From a candidate division KSB1 bacterium (lineage in GTDB: Bacteria > Zhuqueibacterota > Zhuqueibacteria > Residuimicrobiales > Krinioviventaceae), in the NCBI GenBank assembly GCA_034505495.1, contig JAPDQV010000006.1, positions 7,154 through 71,153 of the forward strand: 64,000 nucleotides of DNA. The letters run 5' to 3'. This document shows, piece by piece, positions 35,252 through 43,857 of the stretch (the stretch's first letter is position 1; the number at the start of each line of letters is the position of its first letter). The notes beneath the pieces are model-generated. The model saw only the letters and a list, made by a program, of their open reading frames with translations, did not search any database and was not told where the DNA came from. The position numbers and the translations under genes were made by a program.

Positions 35252-36913
35252 ATGTCCTTTTTCAATCGTCTGACGGTTCTTTTGCTTTTTGCAGCATCTC
35301 TCTGTTTTAGCGCCGAAAAGTATTGGATCTTTTTCAAGGACAAAGGTCCGCAGAATCCGGAAGGTCTGCAGAAAGCGCAGGCGGAGCTCAGCCCCCGCGC
35401 TCTGCAACGTCGAGCCAAGGTGATGCATCCGCTCACTGATCCAACCGATCTGCCGGTTTATTCAGGTTATACGGAAAAGCTGAAAAGCCTCGGCATCGAG
35501 CCGATCGTAACGTCCAAATGGCTGAATGCCGTGAGCGCGCGGGTAGAGAGCGATCAGTTACGTGAGATCCGGTCTCTTCCTTTCGTCGACAAGGTGCAGC
35601 CGGTTCTGCGCGGAAGACATCGTCCGCAACCTGAAGAAGCAACGGCGCTCTCCAAGCGGCAGGTTGCCGGCGACGCACCCATTGATTACGGCGCTTCCTA
35701 CATCCAGAACGCCATGATCCGCGTGCCCGAAGTGCACGCCTTGGGATTGACCGGCGAAGGGGTGATCGTCGCCTTGATGGATGCCGGATTTTCCGTCAAA
35801 CACCCCGTCTTTCAACACATGAACATCCTTGCCAAGCGGGATTTCATCAATAACGACGACGAAGTAGATCAACAGCCTGGAGATCCCTACGGACAGCACG
35901 ACCACGGCACAAAGGTTCTTTCCATCCTCGGGGGTTATGCTCCGGGTTATCTGATTGGACCGGCGTTCGGAGCTACGTTCATTCTCGCCAAGACCGAAGA
36001 CATCAGCAGCGAAACGCCGGTGGAAGAGGACTATTGGATTGCCGCCGCCGAGTGGGCCGAAGGCTTGGGAGCCGACGTGTTCAACACCAGCCTCGGTTAC
36101 ATCGACTGGTACACCTATGCAGACATGAACGGACGTACGGCGCCGATCACCATAGCGGCGGATCTGGCGGTTCAGAAAGGCGTGGTTGTGGTCTGCTCGG
36201 CAGGCAACGAGGGCAACAGCCCTTGGCGGTACATTACGGCACCGGCGGACGGTTTCGGCGTCATTGCCGTGGGAGCCGTCGGCGCCGACAGTGTGATTGC
36301 CGGATTTAGTTCCCGCGGACCCACCAGCGACGGCCGCATCAAGCCGGATGTGGTCGCCTTGGGAGTCGGCGCAACCTCGGCGCAGTCGAGCGGTTCCGGT
36401 TACACCACCGGAAGCGGCACCTCCTTTTCATCACCGCTGGTTGCCGGTGCGGCTGCTTTGATTCTGCAGGCCCATCCGCATTTAACTCCGCTTCAAGTGC
36501 GCCAAGCTCTTCTGCAGACGGCCAACCGCGCCGCATCGCCGGACAATGTATACGGCTTTGGGCTCGTCAACGCCCTGGCTGCGGTCAATTATTGGGGTCC
36601 GGTCGGCAATCCCGCCGAAGAGACCCGATTCCTGAGCTTTTATCCGAACCCTTTTTCTCCGCAGGCACACGGCGGCAGCAGCAAATTCGTTTTCGATCTT
36701 AAGGAACCGGCACCTGCTCAGATCGATCTTTATAATCTTCGCGGCCAACTCTTAGGCCGAATCGTCGACGTCAGACTGCCCGCTACGCGCGCGGCTTCGG
36801 TTTCGTGGGACGGAAGAGCGCCGAACGGCATCCCTCTGCCATCCGGAGTGTATTTTTGCCGCATAAGGATCGGCGAAAAAGAGCAGATGACAAAAATCAC
36901 CCTATTGCGTTGA
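35252..36913 (+). CDS. Secreted subtilisin-family (S8) protease with C-terminal sorting-type domain
   Basis: A 553-residue protease. The start at 35252 gives a signal peptide (MSFFNRLTVLLLFAASLCFSA). A prodomain with LSPRALQRRAKV follows, then the S8 catalytic domain with the triad in ALMDAGFS (Asp177), HDHGTKVLSILGG (His218), and GSGTSFSSPLVAGAA (Ser391), plus the oxyanion Asn in SAGNEGN. The C-terminal 90 residues, from FLSFYPNPFSP to LPSGVYFCRIRIGEKEQMTKI, are a FlgD-like/type IX sorting-type domain, whose usual role is secretion or anchoring across the outer membrane. Substrate unknown. Second gene of the cyclophilin operon. Confidence 0.9.
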   Translation: MSFFNRLTVLLLFAASLCFSAEKYWIFFKDKGPQNPEGLQKAQAELSPRALQRRAKVMHPLTDPTDLPVYSGYTEKLKSLGIEPIVTSKWLNAVSARVESDQLREIRSLPFVDKVQPVLRGRHRPQPEEATALSKRQVAGDAPIDYGASYIQNAMIRVPEVHALGLTGEGVIVALMDAGFSVKHPVFQHMNILAKRDFINNDDEVDQQPGDPYGQHDHGTKVLSILGGYAPGYLIGPAFGATFILAKTEDISSETPVEEDYWIAAAEWAEGLGADVFNTSLGYIDWYTYADMNGRTAPITIAADLAVQKGVVVVCSAGNEGNSPWRYITAPADGFGVIAVGAVGADSVIAGFSSRGPTSDGRIKPDVVALGVGATSAQSSGSGYTTGSGTSFSSPLVAGAAALILQAHPHLTPLQVRQALLQTANRAASPDNVYGFGLVNALAAVNYWGPVGNPAEETRFLSFYPNPFSPQAHGGSSKFVFDLKEPAPAQIDLYNLRGQLLGRIVDVRLPATRAASVSWDGRAPNGIPLPSGVYFCRIRIGEKEQMTKITLLR

Positions 36914-36924
36914 TCAAAACCGGA

Positions 36925-37785
36925 ATGTTGAAGCGGCCGATTGCTTTAGCGCTTGGGGGAGGCGGCGCCCGCGGTTTTGCCCACATCGGCGTACTGCGCG
37001 CCCTGGAGAAAGCCGAGCTGCCGATCGAACTCATCGTCGGCACCAGCATGGGCGCCGTTGTCGGCGGCCTCTATGCTCAGCTCGCCGACGCTGCAGCCGT
37101 TGAGGGTAAAATACGCTCTTTTCTCGACTCGCCGCTTTTTCGCGAGGCGAACTCGGTCGAAAAAAAACCATCTTGGGCCGACGACGCACTCGAGCTGCTG
37201 CTCTCGCAACGCGATAAAAACGAAAATCAGCTTGAGCAAATGAGCGTGATGACCATCCGATTGAAGGAAGCACTCGAAGAGCTGTTTCCGCGGCCGCTCA
37301 TCGAAGAGTGTCGGATCCCTTTTGCCGCCGTTGCAGCCGACTTGCGCAGCGGCGAAGAAGTAGTCGTTCGCCATGGGCTCATAGCCGATGCCGTGACCGC
37401 CAGTTCAGCCATGCCGGGCATTTTTGCGCCGCTGGAAATCGGCGTGCGGCTGCTTGCCGACGGCGCCGCCGCTTCGCCCGTTCCCGTACGCGCCGCCCGC
37501 ACCCTTGCCCCCGACGCCTGCATCGTCGCCGTCGACGTTTCGGCAGGACTCTCGGCATCATTCGATGAAAAGAACCCCTTATCCCTATTGATGCGCTCAT
37601 TCGCCGTCACCGGCGCCTGTCGTCATCGCGACTTGATCGCAGAGGCAGACGTTCTCATCCGGCCGCACGTTAAATGGTTCAGCTGGCGCGAGTTCGAAGA
37701 GTTCGAAGCTTTTATCGCTGAGGGTGAACAGGCCGCCGTTCGCGTCCTTCCGCTCCTCAAAAAGCAATGCAAAAGCCTTTTATAG
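36925..37785 (+). CDS. Patatin-like phospholipase (RssA-type)
   Basis: A 286-residue serine hydrolase with the patatin oxyanion loop ALGGGGARGFAHIGVLRAL, the nucleophile in GTSMGAVVGG and the catalytic Asp in LLADGAAASPVPV (the DGA motif). There is no signal peptide. The open frame extends 40 codons into the preceding gene; the ATG at 36925, 11 bp after the subtilase stop, is preferred. The family deacylates phospholipids. RssA relatives are cytosolic and poorly characterised. Third gene of the operon. Confidence 0.92.
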   Translation: MLKRPIALALGGGGARGFAHIGVLRALEKAELPIELIVGTSMGAVVGGLYAQLADAAAVEGKIRSFLDSPLFREANSVEKKPSWADDALELLLSQRDKNENQLEQMSVMTIRLKEALEELFPRPLIEECRIPFAAVAADLRSGEEVVVRHGLIADAVTASSAMPGIFAPLEIGVRLLADGAAASPVPVRAARTLAPDACIVAVDVSAGLSASFDEKNPLSLLMRSFAVTGACRHRDLIAEADVLIRPHVKWFSWREFEEFEAFIAEGEQAAVRVLPLLKKQCKSLL

Positions 37786-37900
37786 ACTTTCAAACTATCC
37801 CCTTTTTTGCTGCCTGAACGGCCTTTCTGCGGAATAATTCTCCGCACCGCAACGTTGCCCAGCCTGTCGATTAACCTTCTTTTATTCAGAGAGGATCGTT

Positions 37901-38446
37901 ATGAAAGCATTTGCTCTCATCTTTCTTTTTGCTCTTTTGTCGGGAGCATCGGCGGAGGGCGCCGATCAGCTCCTCAGCATCGGGCCGCGGCTGCAGAAAT
38001 CCGTCGGTCTCTATTGGGAAAACGGAATTGTCGTCGAGTACAGCAACTCCAAGCTGTGGGACGGCCGCCTATCCTTCGGCGCCGCGATTTTATCCTCGCG
38101 CCTGGGCAGCGCATTCCACTCCAACGCCGTCAAACAGGAAGAGTATTTGCTGTCCGCTGCTGCCGTATTTAGACAGGAGCATCTGATAAGGCCGCTGGTG
38201 AAAATGCACCTCGGCTGGTTTCATGCCGATTATGAGGTCGAGCTGTTCGACGCTCTGCCCAACAGCTCATTTCTCTGGTCGTTAACCGGAGGCCTGCAGA
38301 TCCGTCCGCATATCCCCGCGGTGCTGGAACTCGGACTCGGTTATAATCTCATCACGGGCAACGGCGTATCCGGACCCGGTACGCTCTATCCTCTGTTCTA
38401 CCAAATCACCCTAAGCTGGGTCATTCTCGGAGGAGGCCGGCCATGA
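37901..38446 (+). CDS. Uncharacterised secreted, probably outer-membrane, protein
   Basis: A 181-residue protein with a signal peptide (MKAFALIFLFALLSGASA). The mature part alternates hydrophobic and polar residues in beta-strand fashion and ends YQITLSWVILGGGRP, so a small beta-barrel is plausible. No family is recognised. A GAGAGGA site precedes the ATG. Its stop overlaps the next start by 4 bp (ATGA), which suggests translational coupling with the hydrolase lipoprotein and a shared job at the envelope. Confidence 0.7.
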   Translation: MKAFALIFLFALLSGASAEGADQLLSIGPRLQKSVGLYWENGIVVEYSNSKLWDGRLSFGAAILSSRLGSAFHSNAVKQEEYLLSAAAVFRQEHLIRPLVKMHLGWFHADYEVELFDALPNSSFLWSLTGGLQIRPHIPAVLELGLGYNLITGNGVSGPGTLYPLFYQITLSWVILGGGRP

Positions 38447-39384
38447 AAAAGCTGATCGTTTTGTTTGCAACTGCAGTTCTGCTCGTCTCCTGCAGCAAAA
38501 ATCCGGCAATCGACTCGGAGACCATGCTGGACGGCGAGAAAATCTTTGACCCCTCTCTTTATGCACCGGAAAAATATCTGGTTTCGGCGGCCAATCCTTA
38601 TCCTACGGAAGCCGATCTGCAGACGCCGGTCATTATCGCCGCGCACGGATATTCTGCAACGACCTTCGAGTGGGATGAGCTGCGCGCCTGGAGCCGCGAA
38701 CACGGCGGCTTTCTACTTTCGCAGGTCCTGCTCGGCGGTCACGGACGCACCTATCAAGAGTTCAAACGCTCCACCTGGCGCGATTGGCAAACTCCGATCC
38801 TTGAAGAATATCAAAAGCTGGAGCAGCTTGGTTATCGAAAAATCTCTCTCCTCGGCTCTTCCACCGGTTGCGCTTTGATGCTGGAATTGGCGGCATCGAG
38901 AGCGTTTGACGGCAGACAAACGCCCCGCCATTTTATCTTTATCGATCCGATTGTCATTCCTTCGGACAAACTGCTGTCGTTGGTCGATTTCGTCGGCCCG
39001 ATGCTCGGCTATACCGAGACCTCGCCTACACCGGAAGAGGAAGGCCGATGGTATCACTATCGACCTTATGAAACCCTGCAGCAGTTGAACGAGGTGATCA
39101 ATCGCGTGCGAAAGCAGCTGGAAGCCGGCGTCACTCTGCCGGATAACGCGCGCATGAAGGTCTACAAGGCGATCAAGGATCCCAGTGCCGATCCGGTCTC
39201 GGCGGTGCTGATTTACAAAGGCGTGCGCACCTCAAACGGCGGCCGCATCGACGTAAAGATGGTGAACACGGATCTCCATGTCTTTACCCGACTTGCCGGT
39301 CGCGAAAAAGTCACCGAACGCGACCGCCGCATTCAAGAAGAAACCTTTGCGGAAATTCGGGCGATGGTTTTAGCGCAGGACTGA
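38443..39384 (+). CDS. Alpha/beta-hydrolase lipoprotein
   Basis: A 313-residue lipoprotein: signal peptide MKKLIVLFATAVLLVSC with the lipid Cys at residue 17. The alpha/beta-hydrolase fold shows a His-Gly oxyanion segment (AAHGYSATTFEW), the nucleophile elbow LLGSSTGCALML (GxSxG with Ser), an acid in IFIDPIV or VIPSDK, and a late His in MVNTDLHVFTRL. It could be an esterase, lipase or thioesterase at the periplasm or surface. Cotranscribed with the small outer-membrane-like protein upstream. Confidence 0.85.
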   Translation: MKKLIVLFATAVLLVSCSKNPAIDSETMLDGEKIFDPSLYAPEKYLVSAANPYPTEADLQTPVIIAAHGYSATTFEWDELRAWSREHGGFLLSQVLLGGHGRTYQEFKRSTWRDWQTPILEEYQKLEQLGYRKISLLGSSTGCALMLELAASRAFDGRQTPRHFIFIDPIVIPSDKLLSLVDFVGPMLGYTETSPTPEEEGRWYHYRPYETLQQLNEVINRVRKQLEAGVTLPDNARMKVYKAIKDPSADPVSAVLIYKGVRTSNGGRIDVKMVNTDLHVFTRLAGREKVTERDRRIQEETFAEIRAMVLAQD

Positions 39385-39432
39385 TCGAATGGCAAAGGCT
39401 GCGCCCCTTACAGGAAGCACGGGACGCAACCT

Positions 39433-39966
39433 TCAAGTCAGGCGGTTTCTGTGAATTCGCTCGAACTCGAGTTTTTCGAAAGGTATAGGGTGCGGTGATT
39501 CCGCCGGATAACCGATCGCGACGATGCAGCCGACGCGCAGGCTTGCCGGTATGCCCAATACTGCATGCACATAGTCCTCGGCGCTCTGCTGCGAGTCGTG
39601 CTCCCGCAGACGAATTTGCACCCAACAGCTGCCCAGTCCAAGCGAAAGCGCCGTCATCTGCAACAGGATGGCGGCGATGGAGCTGTCTTCAATCCAGACA
39701 TCGGAAACCGCCTCGTCGGCGAGGATGACGACGGCCAGAGGTGCGCCGGCCATAAAAGCGGAACCGTGCCGCTTCGCACGACTTAATTGCTTCAACAGCT
39801 CCGGTTCATCCACAAAAGTGAACCGGAGAGGCCGACGGTCGCGCGAAGACGGCGCGCGCAGCAGCGCCTCGGCTAATATCTGCCGCTTTTCCTCTTCGAT
39901 CGGTCGGCGCTCAAAGCGTCGCACGCTGCGCCGCCGACGCAACAGATCGATCATCCCTTCGCCCAT
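39433..39966 (-). CDS. Nitroreductase-family flavoprotein
   Basis: A 177-residue FMN-binding nitroreductase. The ATG at 39966 comes 2 bp after the stop of the SMP-30-like gene; the frame is open far upstream inside that gene. Motifs: LLRRRRSVRRFERRPI (FMN phosphate), LLRAPSSRDRRPLRF, EDSSIAAILLQMTALSLGLG and IGYPAESPHPIPFEKL. The natural substrate cannot be inferred. Last gene of the eleven-gene minus-strand run containing the mevalonate pathway, so it may be cotranscribed with it. Confidence 0.9.
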   Translation of the reverse strand: MGEGMIDLLRRRRSVRRFERRPIEEEKRQILAEALLRAPSSRDRRPLRFTFVDEPELLKQLSRAKRHGSAFMAGAPLAVVILADEAVSDVWIEDSSIAAILLQMTALSLGLGSCWVQIRLREHDSQQSAEDYVHAVLGIPASLRVGCIVAIGYPAESPHPIPFEKLEFERIHRNRLT

Positions 39967-39968
39967 AT

Positions 39969-40976
39969 TCAAAAACCGGCGCCTTTCACCTTGGTCTTGA
40001 CGCGGCACAACAACATGTCGGCGGTAATAAATAAACTGCTTCCATCCGGGCCGCCGAAACAACAGTTGGAAGTCGCTTCACCGACGGCAATGATGCCGAG
40101 CAGTTCCGCTTTCGGCGAAAGAATCAGCACGCCGCCCGGACCGGTCGCCCATAGGTTTCCATACTGATCGACGGTCATGCCGTCGCAGCCGCCCCATCGG
40201 CCGGCGCGGCGCAGCTCGCCGGCATCGTAAAAGATTCGACCGTTCGAGGTGCTGCCGTCCTCGGCAACATCGAAAGCCATCCAGATTGCTTCCTGTCCGG
40301 AATTCGCCACATACAAGGTCTTTTCATCCGGCGAAAGATGAATGCCGTTGGGAAAGGGCAGCTCTTTGGTCACCAGCGAAATTCTGCCGTCCGGCGCCAA
40401 ATGAAAGACGCCGCTGAAGGGCAGCTCTTTAGTCGGGTTGGCGTTAAGGTCTTTGAGTCCGTACGGCGGATCGGTAAAGTAAATGTGTCCGCTGCGGCTG
40501 ATCACCAAGTCGTTCGGACTGTTGAAGCGCTTGCCTTCGAATCGGTCCGCCAAAACGCTTTTTGTCCAGTTTTCGGTGTTAAGCTGAGCAATACAGCGGT
40601 TGCCGTGATCGCAGAGTACCAGCCGACCGGTCTGCGGATGGATGTAGAGACCATTGCAGCCGAGTTCACGTCCCGGCGGATTGTCGCCCAGCGCATAACC
40701 GGCGGGACGCAGATAAATCGACAAGCCGCGCTCCTCGTCCCAGCGCCAGCAGGTGTTCTGCGGAATATCGTTGAATAAGAGATAACCGCCGTCTTTGACC
40801 CAAACCGGACCCTCGCTCCAGTCAAAGCCTTCGGCGAGCACTTCAATGACGGCATCTGCCGGCAACAGCTTATCCAGATTGGGCGAAAGGCGCTCGATTT
40901 TGCCGACGGTGCGAAAATCGGCAGCCGTCAGTTGTAGGTGGAGGACAAAAAGAACAGTAAAAACCATTCGTTTCAT
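39969..40976 (-). CDS. SMP-30/gluconolactonase-family beta-propeller protein
   Basis: A 335-residue secreted protein with signal peptide MKRMVFTVLFVLHLQLTAA and a six-bladed beta-propeller. Metal-binding positions of the family are visible: Glu in WSEGPVW, Asn in NSPNDLVIS, and Asp in GGCDGMTVD. It would hydrolyse a sugar lactone in the periplasm. The start overlaps the diphosphomevalonate decarboxylase stop by 4 bp. Why a lactonase is tied to isoprenoid synthesis is unclear. Confidence 0.88.
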   Translation of the reverse strand: MKRMVFTVLFVLHLQLTAADFRTVGKIERLSPNLDKLLPADAVIEVLAEGFDWSEGPVWVKDGGYLLFNDIPQNTCWRWDEERGLSIYLRPAGYALGDNPPGRELGCNGLYIHPQTGRLVLCDHGNRCIAQLNTENWTKSVLADRFEGKRFNSPNDLVISRSGHIYFTDPPYGLKDLNANPTKELPFSGVFHLAPDGRISLVTKELPFPNGIHLSPDEKTLYVANSGQEAIWMAFDVAEDGSTSNGRIFYDAGELRRAGRWGGCDGMTVDQYGNLWATGPGGVLILSPKAELLGIIAVGEATSNCCFGGPDGSSLFITADMLLCRVKTKVKGAGF

Positions 40977-41986
40977 GGCTGCTCCTTTCCAATTTCAATG
41001 GATGCAAACGGTTCAATGATTTCGGCTTGGGGAAACGCGGCACGAACAACATTGAGATTGTGCGCGAGAAAGAGCAGTTTGACGTTGGCACCGGCGTCGA
41101 TAGTGAAATAAATGCCGACGCCGTCTTGCCGCAGTCGCCAGACGGTTTGAAAGGCAGAAATGGTTTCAGGAAGCCAGTAGAAAACCGGCGGTCGCGAGTC
41201 GATCATGGTTGCATGCATGGCCAAAGCATTCGCTTCCGCGATCGTTCCCAAGAGCTGAAAATCGCGTGCGGCAATCGCGCGTTTTAATTCGGCCAGATCA
41301 TTTTCAGCGCGCTGGGGCCAAAGCCGATAAAAAAGTGAAGTGCGCACGGTCTGCTTCATCCCGGCCGTGGAACCGATCGGCTTGGCAACGGCGGAAAGGA
41401 CAACGGCTCCGATGCGCAGTTCCGGCCACTCTATCGATAACGGCGCGGCATAGCTGTCCAGACCGTCTTTCCGCTCGCCGGCGAACCATTCGACAAAGCC
41501 GGTAAACACCGAACGGGCGGCGCTGCCGCTTCCCAAGCGCGCCAAAATGGAAAGCGCACGCCCGTCTAATTCCCAGCCGAAAAGCCGATTCAAGGCCATC
41601 GCCAGCGCGGCAAAACCCGACGCCGAACTGGCCAGGCCGGCGCCTGTGGGAATGGTGTTTTCCGTTTCAATGCGAAAACCTGCGTTTGGTGGTCGAAAAA
41701 GATCAAGATAAGCCGAGACACGGCGGGCAAAAGACTCTTCCTGCGCCAATTTTCGCCCGTTTAAAATCACCTCGTCGCCGCCCTCCGTAATGGAGAGGCG
41801 TGTCCGCGTTCCCAATCTGCCGAGCGAAACCGACAGACTGCCGTTCATCGGCAGATTGAGCTCTTCATTCCGTTTTCCCCAATATTTGCACAGGGCAATA
41901 TTGACCGGTGCAAAGGCCTCGGCTCGGCTGTTTTTCGGCTGCAGGCGGTCGCCGATCAACGCCCGTACGGTCTCCTGCTTAGTCAA
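40973..41986 (-). CDS. mvaD: Diphosphomevalonate decarboxylase
   Basis: A 337-residue GHMP-superfamily enzyme that makes isopentenyl diphosphate from diphosphomevalonate with ATP. Signature segments: APVNIALCKYWGKRNEELNL near the N-terminus (Tyr/Lys residues of the active site), TIPTGAGLASSASGFAAL (ATP loop), and RLGSGSAARSVFTGFVEW. Length and order fit MvaD; it overlaps the upstream kinase by 8 bp. Last pathway step in the run, followed by two unrelated genes. Confidence 0.95.
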   Translation of the reverse strand: MTKQETVRALIGDRLQPKNSRAEAFAPVNIALCKYWGKRNEELNLPMNGSLSVSLGRLGTRTRLSITEGGDEVILNGRKLAQEESFARRVSAYLDLFRPPNAGFRIETENTIPTGAGLASSASGFAALAMALNRLFGWELDGRALSILARLGSGSAARSVFTGFVEWFAGERKDGLDSYAAPLSIEWPELRIGAVVLSAVAKPIGSTAGMKQTVRTSLFYRLWPQRAENDLAELKRAIAARDFQLLGTIAEANALAMHATMIDSRPPVFYWLPETISAFQTVWRLRQDGVGIYFTIDAGANVKLLFLAHNLNVVRAAFPQAEIIEPFASIEIGKEQP

Positions 41987-42902
41987 TTCGTATGCCCTCC
42001 CGACTCATTTGAATGGGCAGAACCTCATAGCCGCAATCGACGCCGGCATCACCTAATCCGACGACGCAGTCGCCCAATCCGGACCCGCTGATTTTTGCGC
42101 CTAAAATTCCCGGCTGCGCGCGCAGCGCGTAGACGATCTGCGCCAGGCGGGCGTTGCTCACGCCGATGGCGTCCATCAGTCCCTGGTTCAAATTCAGCAG
42201 CTCGCCGAAGGTCCGCCAATCGTCGGCACGGATCGCTTCCGCAGCCCACAACGCACTCTTGTCCATGATGCCGAAAATTGCATCGAACAACTCGGAGAAA
42301 CGACGGCGGCTTTCTTCCACCCTTGCAATGACCTGCGTGGTCGGGGTTTTTGCACCTGAATAAACCACAGAGATCGGATAGAGATTGTCCAGCCGTTCGC
42401 ATGTAAACGGCTCGGCGCGGTAGAGAAGAACGCCGCCAAAAACTGAGGCAGCCAGATCGGCGCCTGAACCGGTTCCCTGAACGCTGCGGATGACCTGTAA
42501 CCCAAAGTCAAACACTTTTTGCCTTTCGACATTCTTCAGGGTCAACTGACAGAGGGCGGCGCCGACTGCAGCAGTCACCGCAGCTGATGAGCCGAGACCG
42601 ACGTCCGCCGAAAAATCGGAATGGACCTCGAGTTCGAGGCCCGTCGTAAGGGGCTGCGGAAATTGGTTAACAGCGGCCAGGATAAAGCGAAACTGCGGTG
42701 AGGGGCTTACGCTGTCGAGCGTCGCCTCATAGTTTCCCAAAGCCGAACGAATGATCAACCGGCGATCCTGGCGCGGCGTAACGATGATCGAAAGTCGTTG
42801 CGATACGCCACAGACCAGGCAGTGGCTGCCATGCAGCACGGCGTGTTCTCCCAGCAGCATCAGCTTGCCGGGTGCAGAGACCCTAAACGAGGCGCGCGCC
42901 AT
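41979..42902 (-). CDS. GHMP kinase, probable phosphomevalonate kinase
   Basis: A 307-residue GHMP kinase. Motif 1 is SAPGKLMLLGEHAVLHG, motif 2 ADVGLGSSAAVTAAVG (ATP loop), and motif 3 GAKISGSGLGDCVVGLG. The middle segment QGTGSGADLAASVFGGVLLY resembles phosphomevalonate kinases. Since mevalonate kinase and MvaD flank it and no other gene in the run could phosphorylate mevalonate-5-P, this is most simply the phosphomevalonate kinase, but a second mevalonate kinase is possible. Overlaps its neighbours by 20 bp and 8 bp. Confidence 0.8.
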   Translation of the reverse strand: MARASFRVSAPGKLMLLGEHAVLHGSHCLVCGVSQRLSIIVTPRQDRRLIIRSALGNYEATLDSVSPSPQFRFILAAVNQFPQPLTTGLELEVHSDFSADVGLGSSAAVTAAVGAALCQLTLKNVERQKVFDFGLQVIRSVQGTGSGADLAASVFGGVLLYRAEPFTCERLDNLYPISVVYSGAKTPTTQVIARVEESRRRFSELFDAIFGIMDKSALWAAEAIRADDWRTFGELLNLNQGLMDAIGVSNARLAQIVYALRAQPGILGAKISGSGLGDCVVGLGDAGVDCGYEVLPIQMSREGIRID

Positions 42903-43857
42903 GCGGCTCTCCTTTTAAGGATAACAAGCGATAGCCAAAGTCTTTAGCCAATCGCTGCGTCGACGGCTCATCATGAAAGACGATCACCATGCCGGCGGCG
43001 TTACCGCGGATCGAGCCGGCACCTGAGATTTTCGCCGCTCCGCCTTCGGCTTCGATCCGCTCGATAAATTCCTGCACGCGCGGCGGCGTAACGCCGATGC
43101 GGCAAAGCAGTCGGTGATTGCTCCGCACGGCGTCGCGCACACCGGCAGCGTCGCCATTTTCCAGCGCTTGACAAAGCGCCCTAGTCACCGCGGCAAAGTC
43201 TTTTGCAAGCCTGCCGTCGGCAAACTCTTTGGCCGCAGCAATAACGCATTCGCCGGTGGTTGCCTCAGGTTTGCCGGTATCAACTGCTAAAAAAGGCAGA
43301 TCGGATTGCGGAAGCGGTTCTGCACTGCCTTTTTGAAACAGCACAAATCCGCCGTGCAACGCCAAATAAGGATCCAAGCCGCTGGAGCGGCCATGCTGAA
43401 GATTCTCCGCCTCCAAAGCGAGGGGAAAGACCTTATCCGCTTGGAAAGGAATATCGAAAAACTCATGGAGAACACGCAGCACGGCAAGAATCACTGCCGC
43501 TGAAGATCCCATGCCGCTGCCGATGGGCAGATCGGACTGCAGCCTAAGCCGTAAACCGCGTGGAAATTTCAGCCCATATGTGCGCTTAAAGATGTGGATC
43601 AGGTAGATTAACAGAGCCGTCGGATCATTGGATCGTCTCTGGTCGATTTTGGATAAAGTCTCAAGCTTATGGTAAAATTCGGACTCGGACAAAGAGAAGT
43701 GCAGGGGATAATCGCCCAAATAGAACTCGAGATCATCTTTAATTAATTCAATTTCCGCATAGGCGAAGCGATTGACCGCAGCGGCCAAAGCCGGCGCGCC
43801 GTGTACCACGGCGTGTTCACCGCTAAGAATCAGTTTTCCGGGCGCTGCAGCCCTCAA
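42883..43857 (-). CDS. Mevalonate kinase
   Basis: A 324-residue GHMP kinase converting mevalonate to mevalonate-5-phosphate. Motif 1 APGKLILSGEHAVVHGAPAL is typical of mevalonate kinase; motif 2 DLPIGSGMGSSAAVILAVL; catalytic-region HGRSSGLDPYLALHGGF; motif 3 GAAKISGAGSIRGNAAGM. Overlaps the HMG-CoA synthase stop by 4 bp and the next kinase by 20 bp. Assignment to the first kinase step rests on motif similarity and gene order. Confidence 0.9.
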   Translation of the reverse strand: MRAAAPGKLILSGEHAVVHGAPALAAAVNRFAYAEIELIKDDLEFYLGDYPLHFSLSESEFYHKLETLSKIDQRRSNDPTALLIYLIHIFKRTYGLKFPRGLRLRLQSDLPIGSGMGSSAAVILAVLRVLHEFFDIPFQADKVFPLALEAENLQHGRSSGLDPYLALHGGFVLFQKGSAEPLPQSDLPFLAVDTGKPEATTGECVIAAAKEFADGRLAKDFAAVTRALCQALENGDAAGVRDAVRSNHRLLCRIGVTPPRVQEFIERIEAEGGAAKISGAGSIRGNAAGMVIVFHDEPSTQRLAKDFGYRLLSLKGEPHGARLV

